Source: CBDBDZ01 sp965204215
GTDB taxonomy: Bacteria > Pseudomonadota > Gammaproteobacteria > Pseudomonadales > GM7GCV1
Assembly (NCBI GenBank): GCA_965204215.1
Contig: CBDBDZ010000014.1
Span: forward strand, 434,001-498,000
DNA: 64,000 nt
Direction of reading: 5' to 3'
The first letter of the stretch is position 1. Every line of letters starts with the position of its first letter. Of this stretch, positions 24,001-32,225 are shown in pieces. The translations under genes and the position numbers were made by a program. The notes under the pieces are model-generated. The model did not search any database and was not told where the DNA came from. It saw only the letters and a list, made by a program, of their open reading frames with translations.

Positions 24001-24956
24001 TTCAACCCAATCAGATATTGTGTGATTTTACAGGGACTTCGGGAATTGACCCCAAAGGCATTAATGTGCCATTGGTGTACACTCAGGCCTATGCCTGTTA
24101 TGCGCTCAAATGCGCCATTGCACCAGAAGTACCTAACAATGCTGCATCGCTTGCACCATTTGTCATTACTGCACCAGAAAATAGTATTGTCAATGCACTA
24201 CACCCAGCGCCAGTTGCCTTGCGACACGTCATCGGACATATGATTCCCGATACTGTATATAATGCACTAGATGCGATATTGCCAAATACAGTACCAGCAG
24301 AAGGTGCAGGAACGCTCTGTAACTTTCAACTTTCTATCCGTCCCAGAACTGATAGACAAGCCCCAGAAAATGCCCAACGCAGTGAAATTCTGACTTTTAA
24401 TTCAGGGGGTAGTGGTGCAAGGCCCTCTAAAGATGGCATGAATACCACAGCTTTCCCGTCGGGAGTGATGACCATGCCGGTTGAGGCCACTGAACATGCA
24501 GGGCCTGTCATCATTTGGCGTAAAGAACTAAAGCCCGACAGTGCAGGAGCAGGAAGCTATCGTGGTGGATTGGGTCAGTATATGGAGGTTGGTGTAATGG
24601 AAGGTTATGAATTTGACTTTCAAGCCATGTTTGACAGAGTTCATTTTCCCGCTAAAGGGCGCAACAACGGTGGTAATGGTGCCCCCACACGTATTACCAA
24701 CAGCAATGGTTCGGCAATGCGCGGCAAAGGCAAACAATTTGTAGCCAGTGGTGAGCGCGTATTAATGGAATTTCCCGGTGGGGCAGGCTATGGCGACCCA
24801 ACTAAGCGAGATAAGGCCTTAATAATGCGCGATATAGCTATGGGTTATATAAGCGTTGAACATGCTAAAAAATATTACGCAATCACATCGGCAGAAACAG
24901 GTAATATGTCTTCTGCTACAATTTTCAATGCGTCATCTGGACCAAAACAGTCGTAA
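21081..24956 (+). CDS. Fused hydantoinase A/B (5-oxoprolinase family)
   Basis: ATP-dependent opening of a cyclic amide such as 5-oxoproline, N-methylhydantoin or a related lactam. 1291 residues match full-length 5-oxoprolinase. The HyuA half (about 1-690) starts RIGVDIGGTFTDVVLEV, a phosphate-binding loop, with HGTTLATNALIER, SFDMGGTTAKI and GAGGGSIAHVD. The HyuB half (about 710-1275) has VVEEQAQALIRTAFS, GDVYITNDPWEGTGHLHD, TGTPGHVNAM and PGGAGYGDP. The start codon has no visible ribosome-binding site because element B3 ends 7 bp ahead. With the FAD enzyme, Na+ symporter and SDR downstream it looks like a catabolic operon for an N-heterocycle or amino acid derivative. Confidence 0.9.
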   Translation: MSIAANAIRIGVDIGGTFTDVVLEVNNKQYSTKILTLYDAPEKAIVDGINQVCDKAGIMPAQVQQIIHGTTLATNALIERKGAKTAFITTQGFRDVIEMRTESRFEQYDLNLDLPDPLLARNRRYTVLERINARGETLIPLKRSDAEAVVAQIKNAGYESIAVGLLHSYANSAHEDMIKTVIEEKMPGAMVSLSSQVSPQMREYERFNTVVVNAYIKPLMKRYLDRLKQSLQHNNIGCPVFLMHSGGGIISIESAAEFPVRLVESGPAGGAVFAANIAAKYGLDKVLSFDMGGTTAKICLINNQAPKTSRVFEVARTYRFKKGSGMPISIPVIDMVEIGAGGGSIAHVDVLRQIRVGPESAGSEPGPACYGRGGDKPTVTDADLILGKLDPDNFAGGSIVLNSGKSKNALDSELGNKLDIDTQTAAYGLLEVVDENMANAARVHAIENGEDLSNYTMIAFGGAAPLHAGRLCEKLGVNRLLVPVGAGVGSAVGFLRAPFSFEANRSVFMKLSEFDSEKIKTIFVELNTETRQFVRTCDAKASIVSEYKVYMRYSGQGWEIPIDLSAQQAENPELNTYTQLFEKEYTTLFGRHVKGMDIEMMLWSVNASTPKPDAQLIKLTQNMGSAEISGQRQLFDTAQGEKVDASIVQRQVMQVGQTVQGPAIITEDETTIVVPSNRSAIKQTDGCIDITVPSLEVRSNFNHSVPDVSLAPNKGNKGNNVTYQVMWNRIISVVEEQAQALIRTAFSTSVREAGDLSAGVYDVTGRMLAQAVTGTPGHVNAMAAAVGHFIRRIGRNNIFEGDVYITNDPWEGTGHLHDITVVTPCFYQSQLIGFFACTAHVVDIGGRGFGADAASVYEEGIHIPIMKLFERGQVDKPFIHLLRTNVREPDQLIGDLYALATCNEIGQQRLIAMLQEFKLSNLEQIAKFILSHSKLATLEKIQQLFDAKSCTTASGEMTIDGYDFPIVLKASLEIQPNQILCDFTGTSGIDPKGINVPLVYTQAYACYALKCAIAPEVPNNAASLAPFVITAPENSIVNALHPAPVALRHVIGHMIPDTVYNALDAILPNTVPAEGAGTLCNFQLSIRPRTDRQAPENAQRSEILTFNSGGSGARPSKDGMNTTAFPSGVMTMPVEATEHAGPVIIWRKELKPDSAGAGSYRGGLGQYMEVGVMEGYEFDFQAMFDRVHFPAKGRNNGGNGAPTRITNSNGSAMRGKGKQFVASGERVLMEFPGGAGYGDPTKRDKALIMRDIAMGYISVEHAKKYYAITSAETGNMSSATIFNASSGPKQS

Positions 24957-24973
24957 GTTGGAGCGCTCTTTAA

Positions 24974-26212
24974 ATGAATGTCAATACTAAAAAACTTTCT
25001 AATAGGAATTCAGCACCAAAACACTCATCCTATGATATTGTCATCATCGGGGGCGCTATTATGGGTTCATCAACCGCATGGTTTTTATCTAATAATACAG
25101 ACTTTAATGGCAAGGTGTTGGTTGTTGAGCGTGATGCCAGTTACGAATTTGCTTCAACAACACATACCAATTCCTGTATGCGCCAGCAATTTAGCGCCCA
25201 ACTGAATGTCAAAATTTCACAATTTGCCGCGGATTTTGTCAAAAACATTCGCAGTTACATGGGTAATGATGAACGTATACCAGAATTATCCATTCGCTCA
25301 TTCGGCTATATGTATCTGGCCAACAATAAAACTTTTGCCGAAGTATTGCGTGAAAACCGAAAAGTTCAATTTGAAGCTGGCGCGGCAACGCAACTAATGA
25401 ACGCAGAGGAAATTCAAAGCAACTATCCTTTCTACAATGTTGATGATATTGTGCTAGGCTCCATCAATTTGGTAGACGAAGGATATTGGGATGGCGCCGC
25501 AGTATTTGATTGGTGGAGGCGCCAGGCGCGAGAACGCGGCGTTGAATATATAGAAAATGAGGTTGTGGCTATTAACAAAAACTCATATGGTAACAAGATT
25601 GAAAGTGTTACATTAAAATCGGGCGAGGTTATTCATTGTGGCAAGGTGCTAAATGCTTCAGGACCGCGTGCTGCACGCACTGCCCAAATGGCAGGTATTG
25701 AATTACCTGTTGAACCACGCAAACGCTTTTCATGGATATTTCAAGCCGAACAACCACTTGATTGCGACTTGCCTCTAACCATAGACCCTTCTGGTGTTCA
25801 TGTGCGCGAAAATGGTGGTGGTACTTACCAATGTGGAGCTCATAGCGATATTGATCCGGCGGTAGATTATGATGACTTTGCAATGAACCAAACTCTGTGG
25901 AATGAACATGTATGGCCCATTCTAGCCAATCGCATTCCGCAATTTGAAGCCATTAAAGTGCAGAGTGAATGGGCAGGGCACTATGCTATGAATACATTCG
26001 ACCACAACGCTATTATGGGCTCTCACCCCGATATTGAAAACTTTGTATTTCTCAATGGCTTTTCAGGTCATGGATTACAGCAATCACCAGCCATGGGTAG
26101 GGGTACTGCAGAGTGGTTAATTTACGGAGAATACCGCAGTCTGGATATGTCGCCGTTTAATTTCGAGCGAATACTAAAAAATGACCCTATTATTGAAAAA
26201 GCGGTAATTTAA
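24974..26212 (+). CDS. FAD-dependent oxidoreductase, D-amino acid/sarcosine oxidase (DAO) family
   Basis: 412 residues. An unstructured start is followed by the dinucleotide loop DIVIIGGAIMGSSTAW near residues 21-36 and the VVERD strand end. Mid-protein KVLNASGPRAARTAQMAGIELPVEPRKR matches DAO enzymes such as sarcosine or dimethylglycine dehydrogenases and FOXRED1. FNGFSGHGLQQSPAMGRGTAEWL-like C-terminal region (from about residue 355) is the second FAD-contact block. It likely oxidises an N-alkyl or 2-substituted amino acid released by the hydantoinase 17 bp upstream. Exact substrate unknown. Confidence 0.87.
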   Translation: MNVNTKKLSNRNSAPKHSSYDIVIIGGAIMGSSTAWFLSNNTDFNGKVLVVERDASYEFASTTHTNSCMRQQFSAQLNVKISQFAADFVKNIRSYMGNDERIPELSIRSFGYMYLANNKTFAEVLRENRKVQFEAGAATQLMNAEEIQSNYPFYNVDDIVLGSINLVDEGYWDGAAVFDWWRRQARERGVEYIENEVVAINKNSYGNKIESVTLKSGEVIHCGKVLNASGPRAARTAQMAGIELPVEPRKRFSWIFQAEQPLDCDLPLTIDPSGVHVRENGGGTYQCGAHSDIDPAVDYDDFAMNQTLWNEHVWPILANRIPQFEAIKVQSEWAGHYAMNTFDHNAIMGSHPDIENFVFLNGFSGHGLQQSPAMGRGTAEWLIYGEYRSLDMSPFNFERILKNDPIIEKAVI

Positions 26213-26213
26213 A

Positions 26214-26236
26214 CCCGGATTATGCATTAGAAACCT
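26214..26236. repeat. Family A left-end fragment
   Basis: CCCGGATTATGCATTAG plus six bases, one base after the stop of the FAD enzyme. The rest of the element is absent; 35 bp of unique AT-rich sequence leads to family C copy 2. The CCCGG start is shared with copy A2, suggesting a subfamily. Confidence 0.65.
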
Positions 26237-26271
26237 GAAATAAGATTAGATTAGAGTAAACTGGCTCCCAG

Positions 26272-26445
26272 TTATTAATTCGGTATGAAAATACCGAACT
26301 AATATGTGGCACAAGGAAGTGCCATCGACGAGCGATAGCTCAATCGCGAACCTTTGAAATACAAGAAAATTCACATATTTTCACTAGTATTTCAACGGTG
26401 ATCAATAAAATACGCAGGAGCGATATTTTATTGCCAGATTAATAA
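26272..26445. repeat. Repeat family C copy 2 (174 bp)
   Basis: Ends TTATTAATTCGGTATG and TTGCCAGATTAATAA, roughly TTATTAAYYYGGCA terminal inverted repeats. The interior includes GTGGCAC/GTGCCA and CGAGCGATAGCTC hairpins and ends in a TAAAATACGCAGGAGCGATATTTTA tract. Same length as copy C3. No clear target duplication. It fills most of the 260-bp gap before the symporter gene. Confidence 0.75.
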
Positions 26446-26472
26446 TAATGATTAATTTTGAGGTAATTCACT

Positions 26473-27825
26473 TTGACTTCATCCAGCAATCAACCCGCTC
26501 AGTGGTCGTCGACCGTTTCTTTTGTATTGGCAGCCATTGGTTGTTCAGTAGGGCTTGGGAATTTATGGCGGTTTTCTGCCGAGGCAGGTAGCAATGGTGG
26601 TGGTGCTTTTATATTGGTTTATGTGCTTTGTGTGCTGTTAATAGGCATACCTTGTTTAATGGCTGAGTTTTTAGTTGGGCGCTCAGGTAGAGCTACAGGT
26701 TGTATTGGTAGCATGGAAGATATAGCGCTGCGCAGTGGGTGCTCTGGAACATGGAGTGTTGCGGTTTGGATAGGGGCAATTGCTTCTTTATTAATCATGA
26801 GCTTTTATGCTGTGGTAGCAGCTTGGGTAATGGATTATATTCCACGCTTTTTAAGCGGAGGGTTTGAAGGTCAAACCCCGCAACAAATTGCCAGTCAGTT
26901 TGATGCGTTAGTTGATGACCCTATACAACTATTACCTTCATTTCTTATTTTTTTCGGCTTGACGATTTGGCTGGTTGCGCGCGGGGTTAATCGCGGTATT
27001 GAACTGGCGTCAAAAACGCTTATGCCAATTTTCTTTTTCTTGCTTATAGCGCTTAGTTTATTTAGTTTAATTAGCGGTTGGAATTCAGGAGGTACTTTGC
27101 AAGCACTAGCTTTTATGTTTTCTCCTGATTTTTCGCGTATTGACGGTGGAGTGATGGTTTCGGCACTAGGTCAGGCGTTTTTTTCCATCGGTATTGGCTT
27201 TGCAATGATGATAACCTACGGCAGTTATTTGCCGAAAAACATTAGCCTGCCACGCTCTGCTATTATCATTGGGTTGAGTGATACCGGCGTAGCGTTAATT
27301 GCAGGACTGGCTATTTTTCCTATTGTCTTCAGCTTTAATTTAGACTTTCAAGCAGGTGCAGGACTGTTTTTTAAAACACTGCCCAACGCCATGATAGATA
27401 TGCCAATGGGCAACATAGTGGGTGCTGCTTTCTTTGCTATGGGTTTGTTTGCGGCGCTTACCACTGCTATTGCATTAATTGAACCTGCAGTTGGACATTT
27501 GGCGGAACGCAGCCGTTTCAGCAAGGCGCAAAGTTCAGTTATTGTTGGAGTAGGTACTATGTTAGTGGGCTTGGGTAGCTTATATTCACTCAAATTTATG
27601 GATTTTTTAGACGGAGGATTAACCGCTACCTTTATGTTGCCGGCATCAGCGCTGTTAGTTGTTGTTTTTGTAGGCTGGCGGTTAGACAAAGTTATTATTA
27701 ACAAAGAGCTGCAAGATTCAGATCAGACCATCGGCAGGTTTATTTTATGGCTGATTCGCTATGTAGCACCTATAATGATAACTATTATTTTAATTGAAGG
27801 TATTCGCTCACAATATTTTAGTTAA
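26473..27825 (+). CDS. Na+-dependent amino acid-type symporter (NSS/SNF family)
   Basis: 450 residues, about 11 transmembrane helices, as bacterial LeuT-like NSS proteins. TM1 has the unwound ion site GCSVGLGNLWRFSAEAGSNGGGAFILVY near residues 18-45. SALGQAFFSIGIGFAMMITYGSY in TM6 and AALTTAIALIEPAVGHLAE in TM8 are also typical. Translation starts at TTG 26473; GAGGT nine bases ahead is one of the best ribosome-binding sites in the window and decides this start. It likely imports the substrate of the hydantoinase/FAD enzyme cluster. Confidence 0.92.
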   Translation: MTSSSNQPAQWSSTVSFVLAAIGCSVGLGNLWRFSAEAGSNGGGAFILVYVLCVLLIGIPCLMAEFLVGRSGRATGCIGSMEDIALRSGCSGTWSVAVWIGAIASLLIMSFYAVVAAWVMDYIPRFLSGGFEGQTPQQIASQFDALVDDPIQLLPSFLIFFGLTIWLVARGVNRGIELASKTLMPIFFFLLIALSLFSLISGWNSGGTLQALAFMFSPDFSRIDGGVMVSALGQAFFSIGIGFAMMITYGSYLPKNISLPRSAIIIGLSDTGVALIAGLAIFPIVFSFNLDFQAGAGLFFKTLPNAMIDMPMGNIVGAAFFAMGLFAALTTAIALIEPAVGHLAERSRFSKAQSSVIVGVGTMLVGLGSLYSLKFMDFLDGGLTATFMLPASALLVVVFVGWRLDKVIINKELQDSDQTIGRFILWLIRYVAPIMITIILIEGIRSQYFS

Positions 27826-27839
27826 TCTGGGTTAATGAG

Positions 27840-28682
27840 ATGAAATTAAAAAAATTAGTATTAACAGGTGCCGCAGGTCGGTTAGGTTCTTATTTACGCG
27901 AACCCTTAACCCAATTAGCTGACTGTCTAATCAGTACTGATATTATTGATGGTATTGGCAATTTATATGCAGGGGAAACTTATATTAAAGCTGATCTTGC
28001 CAGTTTGGATGATATGCTGTCTGTAACTCAACAAGCGGATATGATTGTTCATTTTGGGGCCTATGCTGATGAAGCTCCATTTGAAAAACTTTTGGGACCT
28101 AATTTTATAGGTTCATACAACGTATGGGAAGCAGCTTATCGCAATGGCTTAAGGCGTGTAGTGTATGCCAGTTCGGTCCATGCTATTGGAATGCATTCGC
28201 GCACTAAAGGCATTGGGCTTGATGCACCGCATAAGCCTGATACTTTTTATGGTTTGGCTAAGTGCTTCTCTGAAGACTTAGCCAGTATGTATTGGGATAA
28301 ACGCGGTATTGAGTCAGTCTGTATGCGAATTTTTTCTTGTGCTCAAGTCAATAATGCCAGAGCTTTGGGCACCTGGTTATCTTACGATGATTTAATTCAT
28401 TTAGTGGAGCAGTCTATCAATACTCCTGTCACTGAATTTACTGTGGTATGGGGAATATCTAATAATGATCGCAGTCCAGTAGATAATAGCAAAGCGAATT
28501 ATTTAGGTTACAAGCCCAAAGATAACGCTGAACAATTTGCCAAAGTGATACTGGCAAAAACCCCTGTACTGGATATTAACGACATCGAACATCGCTTTTT
28601 GGGAGGTCCTTTTGCCGCAGTAGAATTGGGAAACAGTGGCGTGGCAGGTATGAATATAGTGAATGATACTAAAAAGTGCTAA
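27840..28682 (+). CDS. Extended SDR NAD-dependent epimerase/dehydratase-type protein (uronate dehydrogenase-like)
   Basis: 280 residues. LVLTGAAGRLGSYL near 7-20 is the nucleotide loop, IVHFGAYADE near 72-81, YASSVHAIG near 110-118 and YGLAK near 143-147 the catalytic Tyr/Lys. The layout resembles bacterial uronate dehydrogenases and similar hexose-acid SDRs, though activity cannot be assigned. It starts 14 bp after the symporter, last gene of the operon, and converges with the DUF4143 ATPase gene with a 4-bp overlap at the stops. Confidence 0.8.
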   Translation: MKLKKLVLTGAAGRLGSYLREPLTQLADCLISTDIIDGIGNLYAGETYIKADLASLDDMLSVTQQADMIVHFGAYADEAPFEKLLGPNFIGSYNVWEAAYRNGLRRVVYASSVHAIGMHSRTKGIGLDAPHKPDTFYGLAKCFSEDLASMYWDKRGIESVCMRIFSCAQVNNARALGTWLSYDDLIHLVEQSINTPVTEFTVVWGISNNDRSPVDNSKANYLGYKPKDNAEQFAKVILAKTPVLDINDIEHRFLGGPFAAVELGNSGVAGMNIVNDTKKC

Positions 28683-29806
28683 TTCCATTGAGCTAGCCAG
28701 GTTCCCAGCTTTCGTATTTCATAGCCATCCGGGTAACTGTATTCGCGTTCAATATTTTTAACTAGTTGTATTTGTTGCACATTATCAGTTAACTCCTTTT
28801 TGAATTTTCCCATAGTTTTACTTCGTATGGTGTCAGTTGTCTTAACTTCAATCATGCAATAGGGTTGCTCATCTTTAGTAATCAAAAAATCAACTTCTTC
28901 ACCTGTACTTTTGCGTAAGTAATGTAAGTTCCATATTTCACCCAGACAGTCTTCACGAAAATGGCATTCTTTGAATAAAGAGTTTGCCACAAGGTTTTCC
29001 AGCCTGGGACCTTGCTCTATGACTCGGGCATTGTCATAAAAATAATATTTGGGCTGTTTTAAAACACTTCTGGATATTTTCTTGTGATAAGGTTGTACTT
29101 TAAAAAGGACATACATATTCTCTAAAATAGTTAACCAATGCTTGATGGTTTTATCGCTACGTTGCAATTGTTTTGCAAGGTTTGAATAGGATACAGGGTT
29201 GCCAATTTTGCTTCGCATTAACTCTATCAAATTCTCGATAGCCTGAATATCGCGAATATCTTCTAAGCTAACCAAATCTTGTTTTAAAATAATATCAAGG
29301 TGAGTTTTTCTCCATCGATTGTAAAAACTCTTTTTATTTTCAAGGTACGGCTCAGGGAAACCGCTAAATTTCAGCAATCGTTCAATGCTGTTATCAATAT
29401 TGATGTTATTATTCAATTGGTATAATTCTCTAATATCCAGTGGGTGTAGCCTGTATTGAAAATAACGCCCCGCCAGTGAATCTCCCGGTTTTTTGTAAGT
29501 GTCTAAACGCGCTGAACCTGTCACAACCATGCCTGGGGGTATGGTAGTTGTGTCGTATATTCCTTTTAACCACTGTTTCCACTGCTTTTTTTTATGTAAC
29601 TCAACGAAGATGACAATTTTTTTCTTTCTGTCCCAGGCTTGACTTTCAATAACATCTTTATCTGTTTCATTATCATAGTTTAAGTAATAATGATTCTTTG
29701 ATATCATTTTAGATAAAGTTGTTTTACCGCTTTGTCTGGGCCCTGTTAGCAAGATAATTTTTTTATTTAAAAATTCACTCAGGAAATTAGAATAAACTCT
29801 ACGCAT
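28679..29806 (-). CDS. AAA ATPase with C-terminal DUF4143
   Basis: 375 residues. Walker A LLTGPRQSGKTTLSKM is near 18-33; a degenerate Walker B IVIFVELHKK near 64-73 and VVTGSARLDTYK (sensor 1 region) follow. PVSYSNLAKQLQRSDKTIKHWLTILENMYVLFKV near 207-240 is a winged-helix segment, and the C terminus HYLRKSTGEEVDFLI..E with MIEVKTTD is the nuclease-like DUF4143 fold (D..E.K pattern). Such proteins are widespread, often horizontally acquired, with no settled role. Three copies of a TCCGAAAAAA motif lie just upstream. The neighbourhood gives no partner. Confidence 0.87.
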   Translation of the reverse strand: MRRVYSNFLSEFLNKKIILLTGPRQSGKTTLSKMISKNHYYLNYDNETDKDVIESQAWDRKKKIVIFVELHKKKQWKQWLKGIYDTTTIPPGMVVTGSARLDTYKKPGDSLAGRYFQYRLHPLDIRELYQLNNNINIDNSIERLLKFSGFPEPYLENKKSFYNRWRKTHLDIILKQDLVSLEDIRDIQAIENLIELMRSKIGNPVSYSNLAKQLQRSDKTIKHWLTILENMYVLFKVQPYHKKISRSVLKQPKYYFYDNARVIEQGPRLENLVANSLFKECHFREDCLGEIWNLHYLRKSTGEEVDFLITKDEQPYCMIEVKTTDTIRSKTMGKFKKELTDNVQQIQLVKNIEREYSYPDGYEIRKLGTWLAQWN

Positions 29807-29852
29807 AGAGGGTTAACAAGTAGTTAGTAATAAATGCTGTTTTACATATTTA

Positions 29853-29935
29853 CTCCGAAAAAAGCATAAAAATTATAAGTTTAATGTGCGTTCCGAAAAA
29901 ATCAAATCCAGTCAATTTTTAACTCCGAAAAAATC
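29853..29935. promoter_or_regulatory. Three copies of a TCCGAAAAAATC motif upstream of the DUF4143 gene
   Basis: TCCGAAAAAA occurs at 29854, 29892 and 29924, two of the three followed by TC, all in the same orientation, 38 and 32 bases apart. They sit in the roughly 200-bp divergent gap between the DUF4143 gene and apaH. Read in the direction of the ATPase gene they are GATTTTTTCGGA. An operator for autoregulation is the simplest reading. Confidence 0.5.
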
Positions 29936-30005
29936 ATTTCGCAAAATTGTAGGTGCATTCATTCAGACATTAGCGCAAAACAAATGAATCTAGGATAATA
30001 ACACC

Positions 30006-30854
30006 ATGCAAAAAATCACGCCGACCCAAACAACCAATACCTGGATAATTGGCGATATTCAAGGTTGTTATAACGGCATGATGAGAGTGTTAGAGCAAGT
30101 GGGCTTTGAACCTGAAAGAGACTGCCTGTGGAGCGTAGGAGACCTGGTCAATAGAGGAGAGCAATCACTTGAGGTATTGCGCTTTTGTCACAGTTTGGGG
30201 AAACGCTTTGTATGTACTTTGGGCAATCACGATTTGCATTTATTGGCAGTAGCCAGAGGTTGTAGCTATGCTCGTAAAAGCGATACTTTTGGCGATATTT
30301 TGCAAGCGCCAGATAAAGAAATGCTACTGGATTGGTTGCAGCAACAACCGTTAGCCTATTATGACAAAGGCCGTAATCTGCTATTGAGCCATGCAGGCAT
30401 TGCTCCTATGTGGAATTTGCAGCAAGTGCTATCATTCAATCAGGAAATACAGGAAATACTGCAGGATAATGAGCAGTCTAAACATTATTTTTCAACCATG
30501 TATGGAAATGATCCAAACTGTTGGAGTGATGATTTAATCTGTGAAGTGCGCTGGCGAACCATGACGAATTATTTTACTCGAATGCGTTTTATCAATTCAA
30601 AAAATGAATTAAATATGGACTTAAAGGAAAGGCCTCAATCAGCGACTACTTCCAACTGGTCTCCATGGTTTCATTGGCCGCATCATATATTAGATAACTG
30701 TAATATTACCTTAGTAATAGGACACTGGGCAGCACTTAATGGCATCAGCAACCATCCAAAAGTTCAAGCACTGGATACTGGTTATGTTTGGGGTGGTTCT
30801 ATGACTTTACTAAATGCCGATACTTTAGAACGAGTGAGCTATCAGCATGTCTAA
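30006..30854 (+). CDS. apaH: Symmetrical bis(5'-nucleosyl)-tetraphosphatase
   Basis: Hydrolyses Ap4A to two ADP and can remove Np4 RNA caps. 282 residues. The calcineurin-like metallophosphatase motifs are GDIQGCYN near 17-24, GDLVNRGEQS near 46-55, LGNHDLH near 76-82 and LLSHAGIAP near 127-135. The C-terminal GHWAAL and ALDTGYVWGGSMT blocks are standard ApaH. It overlaps radA by 8 bp and begins the apaH-radA-glnE run. Confidence 0.95.
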   Translation: MQKITPTQTTNTWIIGDIQGCYNGMMRVLEQVGFEPERDCLWSVGDLVNRGEQSLEVLRFCHSLGKRFVCTLGNHDLHLLAVARGCSYARKSDTFGDILQAPDKEMLLDWLQQQPLAYYDKGRNLLLSHAGIAPMWNLQQVLSFNQEIQEILQDNEQSKHYFSTMYGNDPNCWSDDLICEVRWRTMTNYFTRMRFINSKNELNMDLKERPQSATTSNWSPWFHWPHHILDNCNITLVIGHWAALNGISNHPKVQALDTGYVWGGSMTLLNADTLERVSYQHV

Positions 30855-32217
30855 AATTAAGCAGGCCTTTGTTTGTCGACAATGTGGTGCAGACTATAGT
30901 AAATGGCTGGGTCAGTGTACACAATGCAAAGAGTGGAATTCCATTGTTGAGGTGCGAGGCGTTTTTACCCAACCAAAAGCCAGACAACGCAGTGGCTATG
31001 CAGGGCTACAGCCTAATCAAGTACAGTTATTATCAGACATTAAGTTGGAAGACTACCCACGCATTGCTAGCGGTTTTAAAGAAATGGATCGAGTGCTGGG
31101 CGGCGGTTTTGTAGCAGGTTCCAGTATATTGATAAGTGGGCACCCTGGTGCGGGGAAAAGTACATTGTTATTGCAACTGCTTTGCGCTTTATCCAGTCAA
31201 TGCAAGTCGCTTTATGTCAGTGGTGAAGAATCACCTCAACAAATTGCCATGCGCGCCAATCGTTTGGGGTTAGATGGTGAAAAATTGAATGTGCTGGCGG
31301 AAGTTTCGGTCGAAACCATTTTACAGCAGGCACAACAATCGCAACCCCATATTTTGGTGATTGACTCCATTCAAGTTATGCATCTTGATGAAATCAGCTC
31401 GGCACCAGGCAGTGTTTCTCAAGTGAGAGAATCTGCTGCTATGTTGTTGCGCTATACCAAACAAACCCAAACCGTACTCATACTGGTGGGGCATGTTACC
31501 AAGGAAGGTAATTTGGCTGGACCTAAAGTACTGGAGCACATGATAGATTGCTTTATGATGTTAGAAGGCGATAGCGATTCACGCTTTCGTACTCTTCGCA
31601 GTCAAAAAAACCGATTTGGAGCAGTTAATGAGTTAGGTATTTTTGCTATGACGGGTACTGGTCTAAAAGAAGTCAGCAACCCATCGGCAATATTCTTGTC
31701 GCGCTCTATCGCTCATGCTGCAGGCAGCTTGGTGATGGTCATTTGGGAAGGAACCAGACCATTAATGGTGGAATTGCAAGCTTTGGTAGATAACAGCCCT
31801 TTTACCAACCCCAGACGGGTAACAGTAGGTATAGATAGTAACCGTTTGGCAATGCTTTTGGCAGTGTTGCATCGGCACGGCGATATTGTTATCAGCAATC
31901 AGGATGTTTTTATCAATGTGGTAGGAGGCGTCAAAGTGACAGAAACCAGTGCTGATTTGCCAATTTTGCTTAGTGTGGTTTCCAGTATGCGTAACAAACC
32001 CGTTAATAAACAATGTTTAAGTTTTGGGGAAGTGGGGTTGTCGGGTGAAATTCGTCCAGTTGCCAATGGTCAAGAGCGATTGCGTGAAGCTACCAAACAC
32101 GGTTTTAGTAAAGCTATTGTGCCAAAAGATAATTGTCCGAAAAAGCCCCTTGCTGGCATGGAAGTATTTGGGGTAACCAATTTAGTACAAGCTTTGCAGG
32201 CGCTAGAACAGCTGTAA
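30847..32217 (+). CDS. radA: DNA repair protein RadA
   Basis: Branch-migration helicase in recombination, 456 residues. N-terminal zinc finger CRQCGADYSKWLGQCTQCKEWN, Walker A GHPGAGKST near 99-107, the RadA-specific KNRFGAVNELG near 256-266, and the Lon-protease-like C-terminal domain (LPILLSVVSSM, FGEVGLSGEIRPV). ATG lies inside the end of apaH. All motifs are intact. Confidence 0.96.
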   Translation: MSKIKQAFVCRQCGADYSKWLGQCTQCKEWNSIVEVRGVFTQPKARQRSGYAGLQPNQVQLLSDIKLEDYPRIASGFKEMDRVLGGGFVAGSSILISGHPGAGKSTLLLQLLCALSSQCKSLYVSGEESPQQIAMRANRLGLDGEKLNVLAEVSVETILQQAQQSQPHILVIDSIQVMHLDEISSAPGSVSQVRESAAMLLRYTKQTQTVLILVGHVTKEGNLAGPKVLEHMIDCFMMLEGDSDSRFRTLRSQKNRFGAVNELGIFAMTGTGLKEVSNPSAIFLSRSIAHAAGSLVMVIWEGTRPLMVELQALVDNSPFTNPRRVTVGIDSNRLAMLLAVLHRHGDIVISNQDVFINVVGGVKVTETSADLPILLSVVSSMRNKPVNKQCLSFGEVGLSGEIRPVANGQERLREATKHGFSKAIVPKDNCPKKPLAGMEVFGVTNLVQALQALEQL

Positions 32218-32225
32218 AATACTCG

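Noticed and set aside
29806..30005. Origin-type iterons (TCCGAAAAAA repeats)
   Set aside because: Only three copies, with uneven spacing, and no replication gene or DnaA boxes nearby; an operator is simpler.
32133..32225. Longer N terminus for glnE
   Set aside because: The additional codons lie wholly inside radA in another frame and carry no GlnE similarity that I can see.
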